NCBI RefSeq assembly: GCF_000003815.2
Contig: NC_049983.1
Span: forward strand, 26,345,003-26,409,002
Source of the DNA: Branchiostoma floridae
Lineage: Eukaryota; Chordata; Leptocardii; Amphioxiformes; Branchiostomatidae
DNA length: 64,000 nucleotides
Reading direction: 5' to 3'
Notes under the pieces: generated by a model
What the model saw: the letters and a program-made list of their open reading frames with translations, nothing else
Databases searched by the model: none
What the model was told of the DNA's origin: nothing
Position numbers and translations under genes: made by a program
Shown: piece by piece, positions 21,769 through 36,600 of the stretch
Position numbering within the stretch: position 1 is the first letter of the stretch
How the letters are laid out: the number at the start of each line of letters is the position of its first letter

Positions 21769-24255
21769 AGTACAGTCTTCAGCACGCCGTAAAACTCCTT
21801 AAGTCAATACACTACCATTTCTTTCCCAAATTTGTATATACTACTTCTAACCAGATGTCTACTTCAGGAAAGTTACAAGTATATTTACTATGATAAATGC
21901 GTGTACATTCCATAGATATCATAATTTGATATAGTATAGTAATTATATATTAAGTGGGGAAGTTATTTATCAAGAACATGTATAGGATCCAAATGCCTAA
22001 AATCTCGTTGCATGTATAAACATATATTCCTGTATATATTTCATATCTTAATGCTTTGACACATTACACTAAATACTTTTATGATGTCACCTGTGATATC
22101 TATTCAATATATTTATAAGTGCCTTCATACAATAAGTCCGATTAGAAATACGTTCGCGTCCGCTGTTTAAGGCCTTACATCATGACATAAAATTAACACT
22201 ATGGATACCTGTATGCTTTGATGTACTGCATTACATGTAAATATCTTTGTGTTATGCATGATGTAATCGCAACATGTATTTGTACATGAATAGGCTTGAG
22301 ATGTCATTATCAAGTAGTACTTTTATCTCGTTGTAAGTTGTATGTATATTCCAGAGATACCTGGATAATAATGTGCGTTAATCGTCTACACAGAACATGC
22401 GAACATCATACGTCCCATTAGCAAGAAGCTTTGTTATAGGCATGGCGAGAGAACATAAAAGTTGATGTATGAAACTATGTCAAAGAAAATCAGGGTATGT
22501 CCTACTTGTAGATGGGCGTGTTGTTGTGCATGTGCTATTTATTTATTTATTTATTTCTGTAATCTTTATCCAGGGTGGTCCAAGCTCAGTGCTCTTGCAC
22601 TGCTTTTCAGTGGAGCCCTGCGTGTTACATAAAAAGAAATTAAACATATTCATCACAAACATAGGCAAACATAAATAGACAGCAATAAATGAAATGATCA
22701 AATAACAATGGTAATGAAACTGATATAAACAATAATACTAATCATAACAATAGATGCTGCTAGTGATGATGATATCAATACAAATGATGAATGAAAATAA
22801 TGGTACGAAACTAAAGAAAACAATAATGATAATAACAAAATAAATACTATCAAGTTGTCATTTTCATTGAGTGGTCAGGGGTCAGGCTAGCCAAGCCCTG
22901 CATTTGGTTTTAAAGGTAGATTTTGACGTGCAGGTCTTTACAGATGGTGGAAGACTGGTGGATGTGCTAGCGTAGCTAGAACGGGGTGGCCTTCAACAGT
23001 ACACAGGAGGGTGTGGGCCATGAATATTTGATGACGCTTTGTGCGTCGGCGTTCATGTGGAAAAGGAACATGTGAAACGTTACAATGTGGCAGATCGGGT
23101 TCACCCTACTCATGAACGATACAAATACTTTTCTTCATGGACGGAAGACAACAACGTCTTGGTCTCAACGGCGAGACCTACTGTTTTATTTTAACCACCC
23201 TGTCTTTAACATGATTTTGTGCTTTATACTGAAAACCACAGGAGAAATGGCTTATAGCTGAAGACGGATCCACTCAAAGTTCAAAGGTGATCAGCCATGT
23301 CCCCGCGGTGTCAGAAATACAACGTAAAAGACTTGTAAATGTCCGTCCATTCGGTTGGCAGTTTTCTAAAATTACAGCACTTTGTATAATCTCTATTTAT
23401 CAGTAAACAGTTCTAAACCAACCAAGGCTGAGCCATGGCAAAACATGAAAAGAGAAAGACAATGACGTCCTCTATTCTGTTTGAACTGTTTGTATCAAGT
23501 TTCGGTAATCATGCAAAGATAACGAATATGGCTTGCATTATGCTACAGCGGACCACATACAGCCAAATGTAACAGAAGACCGTTTTATCTGCTATTCTTT
23601 GGTAGGCATACCCAAAGTGTTATACTTGACTTTTCCTGTGACCAGTAATTAACAAAATGCAGTGCATGGTATTTTCTGGTAAACTATAAAAACCATAAAA
23701 GCGATGGTATTTGGTGGTACCTTTCCGAGGTTGTATAGTCTATGCTAGTCTATGCTAGTGTTTTTTTTATGTAGGAGGGTCTCTGTGGGGGGGAGGGAGG
23801 GAGTTTTCCAGTTGCTTTTATGGACTACGCTCGGATTGGCCAAACTCAGTGCAAAACGATATCATGTCAGCTGATTGGCTAATAAACTCTGTATTATAAG
23901 TGGCAGCTATAGTCAGTGCAATACGATACCCTGTAAGCTGTGGCTATTTCCTAGGGCACCCTGTCCGAACTGCTCAGGACGCCCTGCCCTAACTAGAGTA
24001 GAAATTATAAAAGCAAGTGCGGTACCACTCTCTTGTTATTCTGATGAAGACTTTTGAATAAAAGGTAAATCGGCAAATTGTTCTGTCGCAGCCGTCATTC
24101 TTTTGACATCTTTTCGACTTTACAAATGCACATTTGGTAAGCCTCAGTTTCATCAGCGAGACCGACAAGCTGTGTGCCCAGAGATTAATGATGTTCTCGG
24201 TACGGTTTGAAATGTTTGCATATCAACATTGGGTAAGCATGAGAATTACCATTGG
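21769..24255. other. 3' flank of copy 1 and repeat-rich spacer
   Basis: Up to about 22,490 the sequence matches the 3' flank of copy 2 (49,150-49,890) and is probably 3' untranslated region plus flank. After that the copies diverge. From 22,540 a (TTTA)n tract is followed by sequence such as GGGTGGTCCAAGCTCAGTGC that looks like a transposon end. I see no gene. No clear AATAAA is found close to the stop. Confidence 0.6.
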
Positions 24256-24563
24256 AATATGGTGAAAAATGACTCGCGCCAGGCAACAGGTGGCCACACC
24301 CGTCCAAGGACACGTTGTTTTTCTGTACAGACCAAAGATGTGACGATGTCTACGTCAATCGCAGAGATGGACAGACATTAACAGGGCGCGACCGCGGTAT
24401 AACCATGGCAACTACCATGGAAACATGGTAAACATAGTTCGCACTAGGCAACAGATGACGTCAAACAGCCAAGGACACGATGTTTTTCTCAACCGACCGA
24501 AAACCAGACGATCCCGGCGTCACTTGCAGAGACGGACTAACCATGGCCGGACGGGACCGCCGG
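24256..24563 (+). promoter_or_regulatory. Duplicated 5' leader region of polycystin copy 2
   Basis: A block of about 140 bp (24256-24396) is repeated at 24421-24563, and the second repeat contains the start codon. Shared parts are AGGCAACAG, CCAAGGACACG, TGTTTTTCT and GCAGAGA. Three GGCAAC half sites (24282-24287, 24407-24412, 24447-24452) lie before the start. The middle one, in CCATGGCAAC, is close to an RFX X-box half. A related 50-bp piece recurs near 25397-25446 in intron 1. Confidence 0.5.
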
Positions 24564-24621
24564 GCCACGATGAGCCGACTGGTCTCCGCTGGGATCGCAT
24601 GTTGGCTGCTGATTGTCACTG
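24543..24621 (+). CDS. Exon 1 with signal peptide (copy 2)
   Basis: The start Met is followed by AGRDRRATMSR and a hydrophobic core LVSAGIACWLLIVTG, a convincing signal peptide. Ending at ACTG|GTTGGG gives the phase 1 needed by the next exon. The donor is weak. A second Met ten codons in could also start. Similar sequence for copy 1 would lie before the window. Confidence 0.6.
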
Positions 24622-27600
24622 GTTGGGGATACAGTTTTTTTCCTATGCGATATTTGCTTGTACTAAAGCTGTCGTCTGGTGCAAAATTACTTCTGCTCGA
24701 GGTGACAGTGTGGCCGGTAGTTTTTTTTCTAAAGAATAAATCCGTAATTCTAGGTAGAAGCCATCATTTAGGTATGACAGAGCTTTAGAACAGTTTTCAC
24801 TTACTTCTCTGGACCTGAGACGCCGTAAACTCTGCGTGAAAATTGCATTGCCCATATCAAAATCACCCATGGCCACCTTCTGAAGTTAGTTGCCCCTAAA
24901 CGGAGAAGGCTATACGGCAGAACACTGAGAATAAAGGACAACTTTAAGACGGTTCAGGTGCAGAATCTCCAGAAAAAAAATTTAAGACTAGTACTTAACT
25001 TTTAGTGTAGAGTTGTTGAATGATTTTTAAGAATGCTCTCTGTCTCATACCCCGATTCCGCCAGGCAATGCTGTAACGGTATGCTTGTTGTTGCAAATAA
25101 GCCAGTCATCTATTTATTCTTTGCAATGTGTGACCAGAACTCTGTACCTGTACCTATGCACATATCCAGGTGCAGGTTCGAACCTGAACGTTATCTGTGC
25201 CTGTGCTTCGACAAACTAAACACTTTGCCCATAGGATAACATTTTTAAGGCCGGTAAAATCTGTCTCAAATATGGCATATTCGTTTAAACATTCTTTCTT
25301 TCAAGAAAACGAGGTAAAATTCTAGATACGCTTTGTAGATTACCACACATGATGGCAACTTACTGCCAAAAAGCACGCGTATTTTGCACATATTTGACAA
25401 ATCCTGCAACAGGTGACCACACCCATTCAAGGACACTGGGTCCAGGTCTGCAGTACAGAGGCTGTTTTGAGCACCTTCTATAGGGCCCTGTCCTGTAGTC
25501 CCGATTAAAGCGATTTAATTCTGGAGGAATGCAGAAAGTCACCTGCTTGTCTACACATCCCAGTTCCAACCACACATCCCAGTTCTGTCCCTGTAGACTG
25601 GAAAACCCATAAGTTACACACCGTCCGGACAATGACGAAAATAGGCGGCAATGCAACCGCCACTTTATCATGTCATGTATTCAGAATGTGTATCATTTCT
25701 CTGGTTCTGACTCTCTTCCAAAACAGATTTGACTTGGTACATAAAGTCTATTTATTGTTATACTCCTACAGGTGTTTTCAAAAGGACATTTTTTCATGTG
25801 GAAATAAGGAGTGGCAAGCTGAGCCAACAAAAGGAGCAATCAACCATAATGTAAAGATACATAAAACTTCTGAATATTTAATGAGACATGGCCTCGCGTT
25901 TTGTGCACGACGAAAACAAGATATTAAACCCAAGGCTAGTTTTCCAGAACAAATCTTTATATTCTGTATTTTTGTTTTTAAATGGTGGCCAAATCATTAA
26001 TTTATTGATAGAATAGAGTTGGAAGAATCCAGAAATAAAATGTACTAACCAATTTTCAACCTCTCATTCCAGGAATTCCAGCTCCAACAGCAGCCGGTAA
26101 GTTTTGTTTTCTTGTTTGTTACGTTTTTACGGATAAAGGGTTTTTACAATACATCTTAGGAACACAAACATGAAAGCGGACGCAGCTGTCTGCTTTACAG
26201 TGATTGGCATTTCTGGACATCTAAAAAATTCTAGTGCTCTAAAGTAATTTGGTGTTTAGTACGTAGATGTTTGAATTTATAAATGATTTGTGTATGGGAG
26301 TTGTTATGAATTGCAATAAGCTCTACGTAGTACACAAATGTTATTTGATACTCATTTGTTTTTAAAGACCAAAATGAATAGTTTGGGACTGTTAGAGAAA
26401 CTGTGATCAGTAGCCTTTTTGTTAAGATAGTTATGCTGCAATTCTAAGACTTGTTTCCGTGGATAAGCTCGCTGGTATGTTTTTGCTTTAGTACGTATAG
26501 TTACAATTTCTGTCTCCATCGTATCACAGGCCTAATTATGATGCTCATTTTTTATCAGCTGGAAATCACGCTTTCCAAGTTCTGCGTACTACAAACCAGC
26601 AGTATAAAGGGGTGGACTTCTTCGCCATCCATGCGCGGCTGCCTGCTGACGGTTTGTCGGCCTCAGAGAACTGGTGCCGGGACTACCAGAACCTTTGTGA
26701 AGGGTTCGGACTCCGCCCTACCGGCAGAAGCATAGCTGGGTAGGACCAATGACCAGTAGAAGTGTCTTGTTACCTGTCCTTCAACCTGTCTGGATACTTT
26801 TCCAGGGATCTGTCTTGTTTCCTGTCCTGGGATATTCCATCCATACAATAAAATCAACGTGGCCTCATCAGCTTTAATAAAAACGGACATTTTATATGTT
26901 GAATCCGTCAGATATGTTATCACCCCTATGTTTGATTATGTTTGATGTTATATGATTATTGTTAAGTTTGTGTTAATTGATTTGTTGCGAGTCCTTGGAA
27001 ATTAGTTTTAGAAAGCTAAAGAGATTACCCTAAAACAGTGATTAAAAATATCTTCAGAAAATAATGTTCTTATGTGCCTCCAGGTGCGACACTGAATACA
27101 ACTCAGACCCCTACAACAACTACGTGATAGACTCCTCTACGGATAGAGCTGTTCACGAGATTGCAAAGTTGGCTTTCTCAGCCAAAAACTCCTTCCTTCG
27201 GAGTTTCGCGTTAAGTGGCTGTGGCGGATACTGCCAGCGAAACATATCCGATAGTACCCAAGCTCTCTACAACCCTTATTACGCCTTGCCCGGAAATGAA
27301 GACCAGACAGTGTACACCGTGTGTAAAGGTTTAACGCCTCACAGTAAGTATCCGGGCCGTCTTACTCCTCTCAGTTCGCTCTACAGAACAAGTGTATTAA
27401 GCCTCAACCATCCACATGGTTTGTGCGATTAAAATGACCGAACGGGTCCAAACTATGTTGTGTTCTGGGATATATTTTTTTACACCTTTCGATAATCATT
27501 GTATATCGATTCGTCAATGTAAGATGAATATTTTGACATGTTTGTGAATAATTCTTGCTCATTATTGTCCTGTGCACAAAATCAGAAGGACCACATTTTG

Positions 27601-30600
27601 CACTTACATTATTAACACCATAACTTTACTTGCTACTGGTCATCATGTTTATTTTTATGTTATTTTTTTGTAATTCTGCTTAAATTGCTCGGTTAAAACT
27701 GATACCAGAGAAGGGTGGTGAAAAGAGTTCAGCTGACCACGTTACTTTCCCGCCTCCCTCAGTGAAGACATAACTTACGAAGCTTGCCAAAAAGATCATA
27801 GCAACAACTGTTAATTCCTCCTCCATCGGCGACATAATTTAGTTTTTTTTTACCATACCGACTTTGGCATTAGGAAATCATCACCTTTATAGGACAAAAC
27901 CTGCTAAATGTCAGGCCATAGATATCTGGACCCAACGTTTGAACATTTATATATTCCTAAAACAAAGTAAACAAATAGCATTACCAGTATCTGGAATAGT
28001 GTATTGACTTAGATTTGTTATTTGAGTGGAATGATCAAATACAGTGGCATCCAGAGCCACTGACTGTTGCCTGTATAGCTCTATCCATCACAAGACATTC
28101 CTCCGAGGTTTTGTTTTACAAAAAAAACATCATGCCTCTATTATGTATTGATTTGATAAATCTAATTGTGTTATAGAGATTAAATGAGTAAATACCTGTT
28201 GCCTGGCGTTGATAGTGAATGAACTCTACTTTTACGTTGATGTTAATTGTCGTTAACGCGACCATTGTTTTACACGTGTGTTGGATAGAATTGTTATTGA
28301 GTTTTCTTGTTTTTAGTCCTCCAAAATGTATAAAATCATGATGCCTATATTTTTTGGGGGGTGAAAGGAACTTAATTTTGTAATGAAGACTGCATGAGCA
28401 AAACCTCCTATCATTAGGAGCAAATGAAGTCTAGTTTGGTATTGACGTACTTTTGTGAGACGCACCCGTGTACTTTTTACACTTTTGTCGCTAAGATGTC
28501 ATTAAAATGAGCTCATATTGTATTTTCCTTTATTTTGTTCCACCGCAAAAATGTACGTTTCGTCGATATCTTGTCAATAGCAGAACCCTAACCTCTTTCT
28601 AATTTTCTCTATTTTGTAGAAGCGAGATCCCACTTGCACGTTGCGCCATTTTCAGCTCAGCCGTGACCGTTACCTAACTGTGGTTTGTTCTCCTAACAGG
28701 TAATGGCGGCTGCCAGCATTTCTGGGACGGTCAGAGCACGTGTATCTGTCAACCTGGCTTCGTGTTGCAGCCAGACGGACGTAGTTGTGTAGGTGGGGAA
28801 ATGTTCTACCTTTCTTCTTTTGATGGAAAATTTGTGGTTAAACTTAAGCAGAGGGCCACTATCTTCTTAAAAGATACAATGGCTATATACGGCTTTCTCC
28901 TAACGAGTACATAACAGTAAGAGTAGTAGTTCCACCGCCTTTACCTTACCTTATTGAAGTCAGGTACCTGACTCATTTTTCACCTAGTTGGGGTGAGGAA
29001 TGTCGTGTAAAGGGCCATTACCAAGGGCACAAGTTACGTAGTATTGCAGGATCGAGCCCAGGACCTCTGCGCCAAATATTTGTATCTGTGCCATATGACC
29101 TACTAGGAACCTGCTTCTCATCGAAACCTAGAAACTCTAAAGTCATTAACCATGACCAAAAGGCCTCTGCCTTGCCATCTTTGAATTTATATCGACTTGG
29201 CTGTCTTAATTACAGCCTTACATTGTTACCGTGAGTTGTTCATACTACCGCAAATTCCGTTCTCTCAGCTGGACGCCACCGCTTTGAAGTCTTGAGGACT
29301 AAGAACCAGGCATACCCTGGGAGATTCCACTCTAATGGCATCGGACTCAACTTTCTCGCCATCGAGGCGCGACTGCCGGCTGACGGCCTGTCTAACTTTG
29401 ACTCCTGGTGCCTGGACTACATGTACCTGTGCGCAGAGTATGGACTCAGACCCACGGGCCGTGGGGAGGACTATGCACTCGAGGGAGGGCCAAATTTCAG
29501 CGATGGCGCTGCGCGGTAGGATTTGACACGTGCACGCTAATAGTTAAACTTGTCTTTTTAAGCTATCTGAACTGGGCTGTAGCTTCTTTTAGAAATTGTG
29601 GCCCGTATTAGACATGAATGCCATCCGGCTGACCTGGAGTTTAGGTGAAGTGGTGATGAAATAAATGTTCTAACAAATAATGGGGGAACCAATACATTGT
29701 TAAAGCTGTGATTAAAGCACCTCCATGGTGAGATTTTTATATAGATACCGTTACAAGAAAAGGAGGCTATAATGCATGGATACCCTAAACCCCTTTAGAG
29801 ATTCTTCTGCATTCTCACGGGGACGTTTGGTCATCTAACTACTTGTTTTGAGACTGTAAAAGATTTCACGTCAATAGCCGAAGTGCAGATCGTCATGACC
29901 AATCGTTTGTGTGTTCCCATCAGGTGCGTGACTGAGTACAACTCCGACCCCTACACCGACAACGCGCTCTTCCGTGACGATGCCATTGCAAGTCTGGCGA
30001 ATTTGGCTTTCTCTATCTCGGTTACAGAAGCCAGCACATTCGGCTTTAGACACTGCTCGTATAATTACTGCAACCGTGACATATCAGACTGTAAGTACTC
30101 TACCGTGTCAAGAGACTTTACATTTGACGGAAGTGGAAACAGGATTGTTTACACCGTGTGCAAAGGCAGAGACGGCAAGTACCTAAATTTGTTATGCCAC
30201 TTAAACAAATAGAATCGATCGATCCGCATCANNNNNNNNNNNNNNNNNNNNNNNNNNNNNNNNNNNNNNNNNNNNNNNNNNNNNNNNNNNNNNNNNNNNN
30301 NNNNNNNNNNNNNNNNNNNNNNNNNNNNNNNACCTCACACTATCCATTGAAGAAGTCACCACTCACCAACACCAGCCACCATGTACATGCACCTTCCATA
30401 ACGAACAGTACAACTGCGAAACACTTTCAAACTCTAAACTATTTGAAAACATGGAGGGGGCGCTGCATCGCTTTTATTGGTGTCATAATCTTTTACTGTC
30501 AGGAAGCCACGCTTTCGAGGTCCTCCGCACTGCAAACCTGCAGTATCAAGGTGTCGACTTCTTCGCCATCGAGGCTAGGATTCCTTCTGATGGCTACGGG

Positions 30601-33600
30601 CTGTCCGCCTCTGAAAGCTGGTGCAGGGACTACCAAAACCTGTGCGCAGAGTTCGGACTCAACGCGACCGGCTGTGGGGAGAACTATGCAGTGGAGGGTG
30701 GCGGGAGCAGCACACCCGAACACATCCGGTACGATCCGTGTAACGTGTGTGGTGAAATCGCGTAATGTTAGAGCACCTGTCTTCTGATCTGACCAGGGTG
30801 CATTCATCTTTCTAAAAAAATTCAAATTGTTAGATTGAGCACATCACTATTATTTAAGACATTTTGTATGGAAATATTACCTGTTACGTATCTATCGATT
30901 ATCTATAATTGACTTTCATTATGTGGCACACATACACCAGTGCATTACAACCATTACAACCGGAACCTGTCTTTTCTTCCGTAGAATTACATGCTTACAT
31001 GTTATTTAAACAAAAGAAGTTATGATTTATGTAGACACCACGTACAAACAGTCTGGGGTGCTCTACGCAGTCTGCAATTCATGTAAATTGACATGACGCT
31101 CTTTTTCAAGCCTCCCTAAATTCAAACATACCTTGTCCCTGTCTATATAATTTCCTTTTGAACATGGGAGTAGACATACTAAGGCTGTCGTGTTTCCAGG
31201 TGCGTTGATGAGTACAACTCCGAACCCTACATCGACANNNNNNNNNNNNNNNNNNNNNNNNNNNNNNNNNNNNNNNNNNNNNNNNNNNNNNNNNNNNNNN
31301 NNNNNNNNNNNNNNNNNNNNNNNNNNNNNNNNNNNNNNNNNNNNNNNNNNNNNNNNNNNNNNNNNNNNNNNNNNNNNNNNNNNNNNNNNNNNNNNNNNNN
31401 NNNNNNNNNNNNNNNNNNNNNNNNNNNNNNNNNNNNNNNNNNNNNNNNNNNNNNNNNNNNNNNNNNNNNNNNNNNNNNNNNNNNNNNNNNNNNNNNNNNN
31501 NNNNNNNNNNNNNNNNNNNNNNNNNNNNNNNNNNNNNNNNNNNNNNNNNNNNNNNNNNNNNNNNNNNNNNNNNNNNNNNNNNNNNNNNNNNNNNNNNNNN
31601 NNNNNNNNNNNNNNNNNNNNNNNCCTGCAGTGGTCTTTTGTCAAAATCTTTCCAGGACAATGACAAAAGAAAGGAGCGTAGCAGGTAGCTTAGCAATAGG
31701 TGTACAAAGTACAAATTTGCATAGGTAATTAAGAAATCTCTTTTGGCATTATTTTACATGTGAAAAAAAGTTTATAGAGGTACCGATTATGCGAGTAATT
31801 TGTATCAAATAATTAATGGAACAGTTACATAATTCCTACTAAATGATTGGACTGTCAAAAATACTAGAAGTGTTGAAATTTCCCTCGATCATGATCAATG
31901 TTTTGTGCAAGGGGCACCGCGACTAGCGTCGTGAAATTTCAATGCGTATATTCACCTAGCAGACAACAGCCTGAGTGTGATTATCCTGCTTAAATAGAAT
32001 AAGATTGAAGGAAATGATCATAGCAAATGCGGTATGATTAACTGAAAGCCTGATACATGTCATTTAAAATGTTGTATAATAAAATAATGATAAGAAGAAT
32101 ACAATACAATTGACAAAGTAACAACGGAGATTTGATCAACCGAAGCCAAGTCTCCAAACTTGACGATGTTCTAAGTTTTAACCTGAGCCTTGGCTTCGTT
32201 CCGTTCTTGTTGCAGACGGCTGTGCGAATGAAAATGGCGGGTGTGCTCAAAACTGCACCAGTCTCGAGGGGGGAGATTATCACTGCTCCTGCACGCAGGG
32301 CTATTTTTTGTTGGCGGATCTTCATGGTTGTGAAGGTGGGCGGTTATTTGCAATTTGGTTAATTACAAGCGTAAAATATGAAAATTACTTCTTCGTGTCA
32401 CTATCAGTTTATTATCATTGATTACAGTGATGAAGCATGCCCTAAGGTTCATTTTTAGTAAATTAAAATACATGTAGATCACAAGATTACAAAACGTTAA
32501 TGTCACTAAGCAGGGCTCAGCTAAGAGATAGGAAAGTAATATGTTTCACATGCCAACCTAACGTAATCCCTGATCTACTCTTGTAATGAAAGTATAGAAA
32601 TAGCGAACACTAGTATCCGAGTTGTCTATTTTTACAATATTACATATCACTGTCACATGTATGTCTCCTAAGTTTCTGCCATGTACTTGCAATTAGCCTT
32701 CGGGCATGAACTTGCAAATACGCTTTCCTTATTTCATCGATTCAGAAGATACTAGTTTGTATGAAATGAATTGTGATGGTAACACGATTGTAAATAACCT
32801 TCACTCACTGTTTATATCGCGTTATTTCATTGCTAAGATTGCGGCCACTGCCAGGGCGGGGACGTGAACTGTGACCCGGTGTCGGGTGTCTGCTCGGCTG
32901 GGTGTCAGGATGGATGGAAAACACGGCGCTGCAAACAGAGTATGTTGTGATTTGAGCTCTTATAATTTGTTTTTATTGCTTCTAGTGTTCATCATCAAGC
33001 TCTAGGTCTGCTTTATGAAGGAGTGAGGTGTTTTACAAATCTGCTATGTAGACCTGGTCATAAACTTATCATCTGAAATAGGCAAAAATTACGCATGGTT
33101 TCCTTTGGAAGTGAAGAAAAGAGCTTAATAACATTTGTGATTCATCTTAACTTCTGCATGTGTTATCCTTCTGTAGCTGTTGATGCTCCAATGAACCTGA
33201 CAGTCAGGGACATCACGGATGAAGAGTTCAAGGTCACATGGCTTCCATCCTTTGACCCTGACCTCCAGGGGTACCGTGTCGTGGTGTCCGGGCTGGATAT
33301 GACGACAGCTGTCAATCAGAGCACAGCTCAGACATGGCTTCAGGTGGCGGGACTGACACTGGAAACTGATTACATCATCAGAGTGAGGGTGTTGGTCCTG
33401 TCCGAAGGGCTCTGGTCACAGAGCAATGTGACGACAACCGAAGCAACCACGAGTAAGGAGTGATTTGGTTTCCTGATTATCGGTAAACAATCAGATGGCT
33501 AGTCCTTTATAGTTTTGCCATACCATAGTTTTAGTGATGCAGTTAGTAGCCACAGTTACACTTTAAAACAGACGAGAATGTGCCATTGGCTATGTTTGGT

Positions 33601-36600
33601 GAGGGTAAGGCTAGTCTTAGACTAAATACCTTTAAGCCTGGATTTATAGTTTTGACCTTGCATTTTTCAGTAATGAGCTCCTCTACAGACCTGGAGTTCG
33701 TTGACGTAATCGAGACGACGTCCATGCTGAGCTTCACCTGGGTTCCCCCTGATGCCGTCGTGACCGGATACCGCATCATATACGGACAAGAGGAGGCGAC
33801 AGAACGGCTCAGCCCCTCCCCCGGTCCAGGAGATAGGTCTGCCTTGTTGGCGGGGCTCCAGCCAGACACCATGTACAAGGTGGTGATCATCACCATCGGG
33901 CGTCGACGGGAAAGCCTGCCGCTAGTCGGGCATAATGCGACAGGTGAATACTTAAAATATCTGTTGATATTCCTTATGTTGCTGAGTTTTCTGCCTACTT
34001 TTGTGACTTTTGACCTGTGCAGCACATAAACAAGGAGCTTCGTTTCATGTTATGCTGTGGGTTTTTAGACGGTTACCTCTGTCATCTTCACTTCACAGAG
34101 CCCGACGAATGTGCGACAGTGAACGGTTGGTGTGACCAGATTTGTACCAACGTCCCGGGCAGCTACAGGTGTTTCTGCCGACAGGGCTTCGTACTAATGC
34201 CAGACGCCCACGGCTGTGGAGGTGGGAAATTGTTACATCGCAGTTGAGACATTTCTGGGGTTATGACAGATGTTTTGCTTTGGGGAGATCGGGGAGAAAG
34301 AAGAAAACAATGAACCCTGAGCACTTGGCACTATCTAAGGGGAGGAGGGGATCATACTTTTGCCAGATGTAGGTCGAGTCAGGAGACGTTTGATATCTAA
34401 ATTTTAATTCTTTGACTTTTGGCTGTTTAGTCTTGGAATACGAAATGTTCAACTTCAAGAAGGGAACCTATGGATACAAACGTGAAAAAAAACACTTTGG
34501 CTTTTGTAATGAGGACTATAACATGATATGAACATGTAGCAAGGTGGCAAAAATTTAAAAATAATTGGTCATTGTTTGCAATTGAAAATGTGTCATTTAC
34601 CCTTTTAACGCTTAGTGTGCGGCCACTGCCAGGGCGGGGACATCAACTGCGACGCGATGTCGGGTATCTGCTCAGCTGGGTGCCAGGATGGATGGAAAAC
34701 ACAGCTTTGCAACGAAGGTATCTTCTTTTTGTTTAGAAAGAAACTTTGATACTACTGCTTGAATACCTATCTATCTACGTTTTCCCGCACGATAAAATGG
34801 TGAACCGTCTAATCAAATGCAATGTGATTCTTTCACGTAAGAGTAGGCATACAAAAGTCATTTAATGGCTTTAATTGTTCGTTGGCTATATTCATTGAGC
34901 ATTTCTCATCTCATCTTCGCATCCCCTCAGCTGTGGAGCCGCCAATCAACCTGGCCGTTTCTGACGTCACGGATAAAGCGTTCAAGATCACGTGGTCCCC
35001 ATCCTCTGACCCTGACCTTCATGGATACCGTGTTGTGGTGTCGAAGTTGGACATGACGACAGCTGTCAATCAAGATACGGATCAGTCGTCATTTCTGGTG
35101 TCAGATCTGTCACCGGATTCAGATTACATCATCAGTGTGACCTCGCTGTTCCTGACGGATGGTTGGAGGTCCGAGAGCGAGACGTCGGTGATACACTCAT
35201 CCACAGGTAGGACAAACCTAGCTAACAGCCATAGCCAATCAAAAAATAAACTCAAATGGCATTTTACTATAACGTCGGACTGTTGATTAATAGGTTATGA
35301 TCTATTTGGAATGGAAAGGGTGGAACAAGTCTTCCTGCGAAGACTTTAATGTGTGTATGAATTTTATGGACGATAGAAATATACTCTGAAAAATGCCATA
35401 CTAAGAAAATCAGAAAAATGACAGAGCACAATTTTTTCTTGAAACAAAATCAAACAATAACCTTACATATTTTCAGCGATGAGCTCTTCTACTGACCTGC
35501 AGTTCGTGGATATGACCGAGTCAGAGTTGCGTTTCACCTGGGTTCCTCCTGATGCGGTTGTGACCGGGTACCGCATCATGTACGGACTGGAGGAGGCCAC
35601 AGAACACCTCATCCCCTCCCCGGGTCCAGGAGATAGATCCGCTGTCATCCGTGGACTTCAGGCAGACTCCATGTACAAGGTGGAGATCACCACCTTTGGA
35701 GTTCAGCAAGAGAGTGCGCCTCTTGTCGGCTATCAGGCGACCGGTGAGTATATGCCGTAACTGTAATGCTGGTGTTGAGACCGAAGGAAAATTCCAGTAC
35801 CTTAAGTTATTGCGTGCATTACGTCTTCTTTCGTGATGCACGAAACAATTATACGCAACACTCTCTGCTTATTCCTTTTATTAGCTGCCACAGTGATATC
35901 AACAACAACGCCGGCCGCTTCAACCAGGGAAACAACTGTAACCGCCCGAACCAGTCTGATGACCTCGTTTTTCATCAGCCTGATGACGTCAACTACAGCA
36001 GCAAAGACACGGGAAACTACTTCAACCCGGGAGGAGCTCAATCTCGGTGAGTTACCGTCTAAGGAACGACTGTGCCATGAACAAAGCGAGATATATCGTG
36101 TCAGACAAATCATTGATACTATGCTGTAACTTTACACTAGAAGTGTTTGATGCATGTCGCTATTTCTTGTCTAGGTGGCGACCAATCGGATAGCGACCAA
36201 TCGGATAGTGACCAATCATATGATGACCAATCAGAGGGTGACAAATCTGATGGCAACCAATCAGATGCCGACGAATTAGATGACGACTACCTGGCTCAAA
36301 GACCAACTAGTACATTCGGTACAAGCAAGCAGGGTAAGGGAATACTTTGATTTTCAGAACCTGTGAAAACATTGCTATCGTTATGGTTGTTGCCACTAAT
36401 GTGCTTACGTCGTGTGACTTGGCTGTGAATGAAGCTCATACATGGCAAATGTTTTTGTTTTTGTTGTACAGGTATCAAGCAAAGCAGCACCATCTCACCT
36501 GGAGGCAGCGGAACAAGGCTAGCAGACCAGGTTGGCACTAAAAAAGTTTCCGACGTCTCGTCAAATATCATATGGCCACTGTAAAAAAACGCAGATACAG

